This document shows, piece by piece, positions 27,031-33,846 of a stretch of DNA of 64,000 bases. Every line of letters begins with the position of its first letter. The first letter of the stretch is position 1. The stretch spans positions 1,187,291 through 1,251,290 of the forward strand of contig NZ_BMUT01000001.1 of the NCBI RefSeq assembly GCF_014650335.1, read 5' to 3'. The position numbers and the translations under genes were made by a program. The notes under the pieces were generated by a model that saw only the letters and a list, made by a program, of their open reading frames with translations, was not told the origin of the DNA and did no database searches. This DNA is from Streptomyces hiroshimensis (lineage in GTDB: Bacteria > Actinomycetota > Actinomycetes > Streptomycetales > Streptomycetaceae).

Positions 27031-28380
27031 TCAGAACTGCGGGTGGAGGTAGAAGGTCTCGTTGATGGCCGGGGTGCCGTTGGGGTTGGTCTGGTAGGGC
27101 CACTGGATGACCCAGGTGCCGTCGCCGGTGCCGTTGCCGCGGATGTTGGCGAAGCGGTGGGTGGCGTTGTCGCGCAGCACGGTGAGGTTCGGGAAGCGCG
27201 GCTCGGGGTGTTCGAGCGTGAAGTTCTGGGTGTCGCGCGCGTAGCCGCCCGGCAGCGGGGCGCCGTCCCCGTTGTGGCAGTCCCAGATGTTCAGCCAGTC
27301 GCCGTCGCCGCTGGCCTGCCCTCGGTTGACGTCGAGGCACTTGCCGCTGCCGGCGCTGACCAGCTTGTACAGCGGCTGTCCGGAGTCACCGTTGCGGCCG
27401 ACCGCGCGGAGCGTCCAGCGCTGGTTGGCGGCGCCGTTGGCATGGTAGGTGATCACGTGGGTGCCGTTGGCGGTGTTGCCGCGGTAGACGTCGAGCAGGC
27501 GGTCGCTGTTGTCGGCGTGGACGGTGAACTGCCGCGGTCCGGCCGCGGCCCGCAGGGCGCTGAAGCCGACGGGCCAGTGGTCGCTGCCGTAGTTGGGGTT
27601 GACCGTGGCCTGCCAGTTGTCGGTGTCGACGTTGGAGACCATGTAGTCCAGTTCGTTGCTGTTCTGCTGGGTGGCCTGGCCGCTGTTGTAGATCAGTCCG
27701 TTGCCGGGCATGTACCGGTCGGACTGCAGGTCACCCGGGGCGCGGTTGTAGTCGCCCAGCACCGCCCAGTTGCCGACGTTCTGCTGGAAAGCGGTGTCGG
27801 AGACGCGGCGTGCCAGGTAGGCGGCGTCGTTGGGCCTGCCGCCGTTGGAGGCGGCGTGGATGGAAGCGAACATGATGTTGTCGCCCGTGTTCGTCACGGC
27901 CAGCGCGGAGCGGTAGGCGCCGCCGATTTCCTGCACGCGGTCGGGTACCCAGGAGGTGACGATGCCCAGGTTCCGTGACCGCTGGCGCAGGATGTACAGG
28001 TAGCGGTAGGCGCCGCCGCCGATGGGCCACAGGTACGAGGTGACGTTGCCCGTCTGCCCGTCCTGGACTGCTCCGGCGGGCGGCCTGTCGGGCACCTCCT
28101 GGAGGGCCACCACGTCGAACGTACGAGCCAGGGTGCGTACCCCGTCCCAGCGGGTGGTGCCGACCTGCATGTTCCAGGTGGCCATGCGGTGCGTGTCCGG
28201 CGGGGCGGCGGCCGCGGGACCGCCGCCCGCGACCAGCAGGCCGAGGGCGAGCAGCCCGGTGGCCAGCAGCGCACCCAGGCGGCGTAACCCGTTTTCTGCG
28301 GCTCCTGAGACAGGCGTGAAAGACCGGCCTCTTCGGGTGAATGAGAAAAACATGCCCGGCAGTGTTTCACTCAACTCCAC
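27031..28380 (-). CDS. Secreted CdtB-like DNase I-fold nuclease with C-terminal ricin-type lectin
   Basis: A 449-residue protein (GTG at 28380; an in-frame ATG at 28353 is equally possible as no clear ribosome site exists). A basic stretch with an Arg pair, a hydrophobic core and an AAAAP cleavage region at about 10-60 form a secretion signal. Residues about 65-275 match the endonuclease/exonuclease/phosphatase fold and most closely cytolethal distending toxin CdtB: MATWNMQ, LQE (E95), SIHAASNGG (H175), LGDYNRAP (D210, N212), SDHWPV (D267, H268). All catalytic positions are retained. Residues about 285-449 form a three-repeat beta-trefoil lectin with NQRWTL, LNIWDC and VIQWPY. CDT carries its lectins as separate CdtA/CdtC subunits; here one chain combines nuclease and lectin. 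Confidence 0.83.
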   Translation of the reverse strand: MELSETLPGMFFSFTRRGRSFTPVSGAAENGLRRLGALLATGLLALGLLVAGGGPAAAAPPDTHRMATWNMQVGTTRWDGVRTLARTFDVVALQEVPDRPPAGAVQDGQTGNVTSYLWPIGGGAYRYLYILRQRSRNLGIVTSWVPDRVQEIGGAYRSALAVTNTGDNIMFASIHAASNGGRPNDAAYLARRVSDTAFQQNVGNWAVLGDYNRAPGDLQSDRYMPGNGLIYNSGQATQQNSNELDYMVSNVDTDNWQATVNPNYGSDHWPVGFSALRAAAGPRQFTVHADNSDRLLDVYRGNTANGTHVITYHANGAANQRWTLRAVGRNGDSGQPLYKLVSAGSGKCLDVNRGQASGDGDWLNIWDCHNGDGAPLPGGYARDTQNFTLEHPEPRFPNLTVLRDNATHRFANIRGNGTGDGTWVIQWPYQTNPNGTPAINETFYLHPQF

Positions 28381-28554
28381 ATAAATACAGGGTGGTTGAA
28401 AAGTGACGCGAAACCACCGAGCGGCCGACGTGCCCGGGCCGATGCAGGGCTGTAACGGGCCTGGTGACCCCGCGACCGTGCTAGTAGAACAGCCGCGAGG
28501 TCACCGTCCCGGGGTAGCCACAGGGCTCACGGCGCCACACAGGGAGGCCCGAAC

Positions 28555-28901
28555 GGGCATCGCGTCGCCGGCTACGAGGCGACTCTGGCCTTCCGAACCA
28601 CCCGGTACGTCCCGGAGAAGCGCCCCATCGCGGCCGCCGCCGGAGAGGTCGTCGGGGACGCGGAGACGACCTTCGTCGACGAGGGCTTCACTCCTCAGCT
28701 CATCGCACAGGCGCTGCCCTGCTCCCGCCCGCTCACCGTGGTAACCGCCTCCCTCGCCGCCGTGGGGCACCGGGTCACGCACATGCTGGCCGGTTTCGTG
28801 ATCGATCTGGCGTTCATCGCGCCAACGGCATCTCCCGCGACCACGGGCTGACCACGCCCGACCAGGTGGTCGGCGAGGTCAAGGCGCAGGCCGCCGCCTG
28901 A
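28555..28901 (+). pseudogene. DeoR family regulator remnant (frameshifted)
   Basis: Only C-terminal-domain pieces survive: GYEATLAFRTTRY, VPEKRPIAAAAGEVV, DAETTFVDEGFTPQLIAQAL and SRPLTVVTASLAAV are the DeoRC phosphosugar landmarks. After about 28812 the frame is lost by what looks like a one-base deletion in the FIGANG motif. The next frame continues with ANGISRDHGLTTPDQ and VGEVKAQAAA before a TGA at 28899. The helix-turn-helix part is absent. Non-functional. Confidence 0.66.
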
Positions 28902-28946
28902 CGGACAAAAGCCCAGGTCAGGCGCTCACACATGGAGGCCCGGTGG

Positions 28947-29816
28947 TCAGAGGTGCGGCCGCGTCGGCAGGTAGTAGGGGCGGTTGTGGGCGGCCACCGG
29001 GGGAGACTGGAACGTCCAGGCGCCGACGGCCGGTGCTTCGTCGCCGAGGAGGGTGCGGATGTCGTGGCCGAGGCCGTCGTCCGGGGCGTGGACCGCCAGC
29101 CGCGTGCGGCCGGTGTGTTCGGGGGCGGCCAGGTCGTACCAGCGGTACGGCTGGTAGACGTTCATGGGGCCGGCGAGCAGGCGTCCCTCGTGGTCGGTGC
29201 CGTAGCCGGTGATGGGGGCGGAGTTGGCGGCGGCGGAGGCGAGCCCGTCGAGCTCGGCTGTGACGTCGAGCAGCGGGGCCGAGGCTTTCTCCAGGGTGTC
29301 GTTCGGGCCGATCGTGGCCGCCTTGCACCGTACGGTCCAGGTTTCGCCCGCGGGTCCGTTGAGGGACGGCAGGCCGACCTCGAACCAGCCCGGGTACTTC
29401 GGTTCCGCGTAGAGCTCGTGCCCGGCCCTGATGGCGAAGGGGTTGTCGCACACGACGTGGATACGGGCGATGCCGAGCAGTTTCGTCTGGTCCCAGCCCT
29501 GCGCGTACTGGGCGTAGGTCAGGCTCGGCAGCCGGTCGCCCTCGTCCGTCGGGAACGCGATGATGCTGAACTCGATCTCCTGGGTGATGCCGCCGCCGAA
29601 CGCGTACTGCGCGAAGTACAGCTGGTAGTTGAGCGAGACCAGCGCCTGTCCGTCCTCGAAGGTGGCCGCGGTCAGACCCGGGTGGTGTTTGGCGAGCAGT
29701 CGGCGGGCCGGGTCCGGGTCGACCAGCCAGTCGATGCCGATCTGGTGCAGTGCTCCGTAATGGAAGGGGAGTTGGAAGGGTTTGGGTACGGGCGGCAGGG
29801 GAAGGGGGGCGGTCAT
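28947..29816 (-). CDS. Acetoacetate decarboxylase-like protein
   Basis: A 289-residue protein that I place, with reservation, in the acetoacetate decarboxylase superfamily. The segment AGHELYAEPKYPGWFEVGLP (about 150-169) resembles the ADC motif around the Schiff-base lysine, and the surrounding beta-cone layout (ARIHVVCDN, WTVRCKAATIGP) fits. It is the last gene of a minus-strand operon: its ATG overlaps the stop of the GMC oxidoreductase (ATGA). Co-expression with a GMC enzyme and a GluDH-subunit-3-like protein suggests a shared oxidative pathway on a small ketone, acid or lipid-derived substrate. No database check was possible, so the reaction is open. Confidence 0.58.
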   Translation of the reverse strand: MTAPLPLPPVPKPFQLPFHYGALHQIGIDWLVDPDPARRLLAKHHPGLTAATFEDGQALVSLNYQLYFAQYAFGGGITQEIEFSIIAFPTDEGDRLPSLTYAQYAQGWDQTKLLGIARIHVVCDNPFAIRAGHELYAEPKYPGWFEVGLPSLNGPAGETWTVRCKAATIGPNDTLEKASAPLLDVTAELDGLASAAANSAPITGYGTDHEGRLLAGPMNVYQPYRWYDLAAPEHTGRTRLAVHAPDDGLGHDIRTLLGDEAPAVGAWTFQSPPVAAHNRPYYLPTRPHL

Positions 29817-31690
29817 TCCGAGGCTCCTCGGGTGGGTGACGGCTCGTTGGGCGTAGGGGGTGCCGGGGACGGGGCGAGGGAGGCCGGGCGGTCGCGGGCC
29901 GTCAGGTCCGCTTCGATGCGCTCCGCGCTGCGCAGCGCGAGCGCGGCCATGGTCAGGGTCGGGTTGGAGGTGGCCACCGAGGGCATGCTGCCGCAGCCGA
30001 CCGCGTAAAGGCCGGGGTGGTCCCAGCAGCGCTGCCAGGCGTCCACCACCGACGTGGCCGGGGAGTCGCCCATGATGTGCGTACCGGCGGCATGGCCGGC
30101 CCCGCGGTAGCCGTACGTACGGCCGCCGTGCTCGAGGCGGCCCGGCCAGGCCGCCACCGGCGTGTAGTCCGTGTGGTCCTCGGCGCCGAGCAGCGCGAAG
30201 ATCTGGTCGGAGACCGCCCGGGCCGCCGCCATCCCCTCCTTCACGTGCTCGTCGAGGTCGTACGTGACGAGGGGGCGGGGCAGGCCCAGAGGATCGCGCT
30301 CGTACGGGTGGAGGGTGACCCGGTTCGCCGGGTCGGCGCTCTGTTCGATCTCGAACTGGAGGGTGAACTGGCGGCGGATCCTGTCCCCGACCGCCCGCCG
30401 CAATTCCGCTCCGAAGAGGCCCCGTTCGGTGAGGAAGTGGTGTACGTCGGTATCGACGGAGCCCTTCGCCCAGGCCCAGCCCCACGCTCCGAGTTCGATG
30501 CGGAACGGTGCCCGCAGCCGGCGAGCCGCCGCGCCGGTGCGGAAGCCCTCGAAGCCGGAGACCGAGCCGGGCCCCCGATACGGCCCGGCGTCCTCGGGCA
30601 GCAGGCCCCAGGTCAGCAGGACCGGGTGGTCCATCAGATTGCGGCCGACCTGACCACTGCGGTCGGCGAGCCGGGAGAGGAGCAGTAGCCGGGCGTTCTC
30701 CACGGCGTGTGCGGCGAGCACCACGACATCGGCGTGCGCGACGGACACCTGCCCGTCGTACGCGTGGTACTCCACGCCCGTGGCGTGCCCCCGCCCGTCG
30801 ACGAGGACCCGGCTGACCACGGACCGGTCCCGGAGGATGACGGTCGTACTCCATCGTCCCTGGGTCTTGAGCGGGGTGTACTTGGCGTACGAGGGGCAGT
30901 GCGGGACGCAGCTCGCGTTGCCCACGCAGCGGCTGTCCGGGTCGGGCCGCCCGTGCCGCCCACGCGGCACGTATCCGCGGCCGCCGTCGTACCGGGGGTC
31001 CGGGATGCTGTTGCGCGCGTGCGGGGTGCCGACCACTCGCAGCTCGACGTCGTCCCGGGTGATGGGGTCCTTGACGCGCCGCCCATCGAGGCGGGCTGCG
31101 AGGAGACGGTCCACCCCCGAGGCGGGCAGGGGGCGCATGGGGAACACGTAGTCGTCGGGGAATGGCAGGCCGACGTGCGCGCGCTGTTCGTCGGCGTCGG
31201 CGGCCACTCCCAACTCCTCCTCGGCCGCCCGGTAGTGGGACTCCAGCTCGTCGTACGTGAGCGGCCATCGCCGTCCGTACCCGAAGGACTCGGTGTCGAA
31301 GTCCTCCGGGAGCATGCGCGGTGCGAGGCCCGTCCAGACGTTGCCGGTGCCGCCGTTGACGCGGACGTATCCGCTGGCGTACGGGAGCGGGCCGTCCTGC
31401 CGCAGGTGACCAGAGGCCCGGAAGCCGGGAGTCCCGTCCGTGGCGGAGACGCCGGAGAGGTCCGTCACCTCGGGCCAGGGGGCCACCGGGTGGGCCCGGT
31501 AGGGGGAGCCGGGCACCTTGGCGGCGGCCGTCAGATAGCTGGTGAGCGGATCGGCGGCCGGCTCGTGGTCGCCGGGAACCCCGGCGCCCGCCTCCAGGAC
31601 CAGGACCCGCCGGCCGTGCCGGCCGAGCCGATGCGCGACGAGCGAGCCCGTGACACCGGCGCCGACGACGATCACGTCGTACCGCGTCAC
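29813..31690 (-). CDS. GMC family oxidoreductase
   Basis: A 625-residue FAD enzyme of the glucose-methanol-choline group, closest in layout to gluconate/sorbitol-type dehydrogenase large subunits. The N-terminal FAD motif is DVIVVGAGVTGSLVAHRLG. The GMC signature region reads YVRVNGGTGNVWTG (about 108-121). A four-Cys stretch SRCVGNASCVPHCPSYAKYT lies at about 263-282. The C-terminal catalytic block has RGAGHAAGTHIMGD (His) and AVGCGSMPSVATSNPTLTM (Asn). GTG start with GAGGAG upstream overlaps the previous stop (GTGA). The downstream gene overlaps too, so all three form one translationally coupled operon. Confidence 0.9.
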   Translation of the reverse strand: MTRYDVIVVGAGVTGSLVAHRLGRHGRRVLVLEAGAGVPGDHEPAADPLTSYLTAAAKVPGSPYRAHPVAPWPEVTDLSGVSATDGTPGFRASGHLRQDGPLPYASGYVRVNGGTGNVWTGLAPRMLPEDFDTESFGYGRRWPLTYDELESHYRAAEEELGVAADADEQRAHVGLPFPDDYVFPMRPLPASGVDRLLAARLDGRRVKDPITRDDVELRVVGTPHARNSIPDPRYDGGRGYVPRGRHGRPDPDSRCVGNASCVPHCPSYAKYTPLKTQGRWSTTVILRDRSVVSRVLVDGRGHATGVEYHAYDGQVSVAHADVVVLAAHAVENARLLLLSRLADRSGQVGRNLMDHPVLLTWGLLPEDAGPYRGPGSVSGFEGFRTGAAARRLRAPFRIELGAWGWAWAKGSVDTDVHHFLTERGLFGAELRRAVGDRIRRQFTLQFEIEQSADPANRVTLHPYERDPLGLPRPLVTYDLDEHVKEGMAAARAVSDQIFALLGAEDHTDYTPVAAWPGRLEHGGRTYGYRGAGHAAGTHIMGDSPATSVVDAWQRCWDHPGLYAVGCGSMPSVATSNPTLTMAALALRSAERIEADLTARDRPASLAPSPAPPTPNEPSPTRGASE

Positions 31691-32097
31691 CGGCCGCTCT
31701 CCTCGCCCCCGTCGCCCCGGCCGGACCGGTCGCGCGCCTCGCCCCAGCTTCCGTACCCCCCGGGATCTGTGGCGGGAGCCTTGAGACCGGCCGCCTTCCA
31801 CACCAGGCCCTCGGCGTAGGCGCGCGGGGACACCACGGTCGGCGGCGGGCCCGGCCAACTGCCCGTGTACCAGAGGTACGTCACCGCCTGGGCCGCTTCC
31901 CGCAGCTCGCCATCCATGGCGTCGTCGGGTTCCCCCAGCTCGCGCAGGAGCCGCGCGTACCGCTCCGCGCCGAGCCGTTCCGCGGCGACCGCCCGGTACA
32001 CCTCGGTCAGCCCGGTGGCCTCCAGGGCCACAACGTCGAAGCCGGTCAGCCGTGCCGACAGAGCGGTGAAGCGATGTAAGTCATCTGTGATGGGCAC
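31687..32097 (-). CDS. Gluconate 2-dehydrogenase subunit 3-like protein
   Basis: A 136-residue protein resembling the small subunit of membrane gluconate/sorbitol dehydrogenases: FTALSARLTGFDVVALEATGL, YRAVAAERLGAERYARLL, and a C-terminal AVTYLWYTGSWPGPPP then YAEGLVWKAAG. It overlaps the GMC gene by 4 bp (GTGA) and is the first gene of the operon. The start is uncertain: GTG at 32097 gives the family-like N terminus, while the frame continues to 32322 with codon use unlike the rest, so the upstream part may be foreign sequence joined to a 5'-truncated gene. Confidence 0.6.
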   Translation of the reverse strand: MPITDDLHRFTALSARLTGFDVVALEATGLTEVYRAVAAERLGAERYARLLRELGEPDDAMDGELREAAQAVTYLWYTGSWPGPPPTVVSPRAYAEGLVWKAAGLKAPATDPGGYGSWGEARDRSGRGDGGEESGR

Positions 32098-32340
32098 GCG
32101 GGCATCGGTGCCCAGCTGTCTGCCGGTCCATGCGCTGTGCCCTTGGAAAGGTTTGTTCGCGACTCCGGGCAAGGCCGGATCTTTGCAGAATGCAACACCC
32201 ATAAGGGGTTCGGCCTCGTTTCTGAGGCAGCTGAGCTCCGGGATGCACGACCCGAGCGGGCCGCAATCGCAAGGGGCCGGGCCCCCAGCGTCGCGAGCAT
32301 TTACCGCGCGCTCGCCGAGCACGCGAAACGGGAGGAGGGC

Positions 32341-32712
32341 CTATTCCGCGTCGCGCAGCGACAGCCGCCGTGTGATCCGGTCGAACAGCTCCGTGAGCGG
32401 CTCGCCGACGTCCTGGCCGAACTCGGTCAGCCCGTAGGTGACCTGAGGCGGCGTCGTCGGCTCGACCTTCCGCCAGACCAGACCGTCCTGGACCAGCGCG
32501 CGCAGGGTCTGGGCGAGCATCTTCTCGCTGATGCCCTGGATGCTCTCGCGCAGCTCGTAGAACCGGAGGTCGTTGCTCCGCAAGGAGATCAACACCCAGA
32601 CACCCCACCTGCTGGTCACATGGTCGACCACATCACGCGCGGGGCAGTCGGTGTGAAACACCTCATACCCCTTCCCCGTCTCGGTCTGTATGAGCTGCGC
32701 ACCTTCCGTCAT
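32341..32712 (-). CDS. HxlR family transcriptional regulator
   Basis: A 123-residue winged-helix regulator of the HxlR group. It has the family's Cys near the N terminus (HTDCPARDVVDHVTSRWGVW, about 20-39), the core LRFYELRESIQGISEKMLAQ, and TLRALVQDGLVWRKV with TYGLTEFG at the wing. HxlR proteins often respond to electrophiles or oxidants through that Cys. There is no ribosome site; TAAGCT 6 nt before the ATG suggests a leaderless transcript. It is divergent from the NmrA-like gene with overlapping promoters, so it probably controls that gene and itself. Confidence 0.9.
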   Translation of the reverse strand: MTEGAQLIQTETGKGYEVFHTDCPARDVVDHVTSRWGVWVLISLRSNDLRFYELRESIQGISEKMLAQTLRALVQDGLVWRKVEPTTPPQVTYGLTEFGQDVGEPLTELFDRITRRLSLRDAE

Positions 32713-32803
32713 GTGATGAGCTTACCCAGAGGTATGCCCTTACCAAAAGTTAGCCCGCCTCCTAGCGTCAACTCCACCAAGGACATTGGACAAGGAGCTG
32801 ATC
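32713..32803. promoter_or_regulatory. Overlapping divergent promoters with repeated CTTACC
   Basis: The 91-bp gap between HxlR and NmrA-like starts. On the plus strand TTACCA (32740-32745), 17 nt, TAGCGT (32763-32768). On the minus strand TTGGTA, 16 nt, TAAGCT just before the HxlR ATG. CTTACC occurs twice in direct orientation 18 bp apart (32721-32726 and 32739-32744), each copy overlapping one promoter element, as an HxlR operator would. Confidence 0.42.
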
Positions 32804-33643
32804 ATGATCGTGGTGACCGGGGCCACCGGGAATGTGGGACGGCCGTTGACTCGGGCGCTGGCCGACGCGGGCCGGCAGGTGACGGCGGTGTCACGGCACG
32901 CGACGGCGGTGCCGGACGGCGTCCGCCATGTGGCGGCCGACCTGGCCGAGTCGGCCGGCCTTGAGCCCGCGCTGGCCGGGGCGAAGGCGGTGTTCCTGCT
33001 GCTGTCCGGCGACATGCACGCCGCCGGAGCCAGGCCGGCCGACATCATCGGCCAAGCCGCAGCCGGCGGGGTCCGCCGGGTCGTCCTGCTCTCCTCGCAG
33101 GGCGTGGCGACCAGGCCCTTCGGCCCGACGCGGATCGGGATGCGCGCGGTGGAGGACGTGCTGCGGGAGTCCGGCCTGGACTGGGCCATCCTGCGGCCGG
33201 GCGGCTTCGCCTCCAACGCCCTGTGGTGGGCCGAGTCCGTCCGCGCGCGGCGCGTCGTGGCCGCGCCCTTCGGTGACATCGGGGTGCCGATCATCGACCC
33301 GGCGGATATCGCCGAGGTCGCGGCGGCCTGCTTGCTGGATGACCGGCACACCGGCGGTGTGTACGAACTGACCGGCCCGGAGGTCATCACGCCGCACCAG
33401 CAGGCGGCGGACATCGCCGCCGCGCTGGGCTCGCCAGTACGGTTTGACGACCTCACCCGCGACGAAGCCAAGGCCGCCATGGTCCACAGCATGCCGGCCG
33501 AGCTCGCCGAGGACACCCTGGACATCCTCGGCTCCCCCAACCCGGCCGAGCTGCGCATCAGCCCGGACGTCCAGCGGGTCCTCGGTCGTCCCCCGCGCCC
33601 ATTCGCCGACTGGGCCGCCCGCAATATCGCCGCGTTCCGCTGA
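32804..33643 (+). CDS. NmrA-like NAD(P)-binding protein (atypical SDR)
   Basis: A 279-residue Rossmann-fold protein of the NmrA/HSCARG or quinone-oxidoreductase-like SDR group. It starts directly with MIVVTGATGNVGRPLTRAL, the nucleotide-binding motif. The later motifs VVLLSSQGV, ILRPGGFASNALWW and YELTGPEVITPHQQAADIAA are typical of these proteins. They reduce quinones or sense NADPH redox state. ATG at 32804 has AAGGAG at 6 nt. Pairing with a divergent HxlR regulator is a familiar stress-response arrangement. A very large hairpin follows. Confidence 0.9.
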   Translation: MIVVTGATGNVGRPLTRALADAGRQVTAVSRHATAVPDGVRHVAADLAESAGLEPALAGAKAVFLLLSGDMHAAGARPADIIGQAAAGGVRRVVLLSSQGVATRPFGPTRIGMRAVEDVLRESGLDWAILRPGGFASNALWWAESVRARRVVAAPFGDIGVPIIDPADIAEVAAACLLDDRHTGGVYELTGPEVITPHQQAADIAAALGSPVRFDDLTRDEAKAAMVHSMPAELAEDTLDILGSPNPAELRISPDVQRVLGRPPRPFADWAARNIAAFR

Positions 33644-33712
33644 GACTGGTCAGCACCGCTGGAACAAAGGCCGGGAAGGGGGGGCTGGGAACGCTCAGCC
33701 CTCGAGATCGTC

Positions 33713-33769
33713 GCCTATCTCCGTACAGAGTCCGTACAGACTCTGTACGGACTCTGTACGGAGATAGGC
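33713..33769. terminator. 57-bp near-perfect palindrome between convergent genes
   Basis: Two exactly complementary 28-nt arms around a single central base. Each arm contains two copies of the CCGTACAGA unit, so the whole is four alternating repeats. It lies 70 bp after the NmrA-like gene and 78 bp before the end of the convergent glutaminase gene; bidirectional terminator is the simplest role. Confidence 0.6.
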
Positions 33770-33846
33770 ACACCCCGCGCCGACGGCTCGGAATCCCGGC
33801 TCGTGCCTTCGCACACACGAACCGGCCCGTCACCGAGACCGCGTAC

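Noticed and set aside
32137..32340. Plus-strand frame with protein-like segments (GQGRIFAECNTHKGFGLVS)
   Set aside because: No start signal or recognised family and it runs antisense into the HxlR gene; kept only as part of a possible recombination joint.
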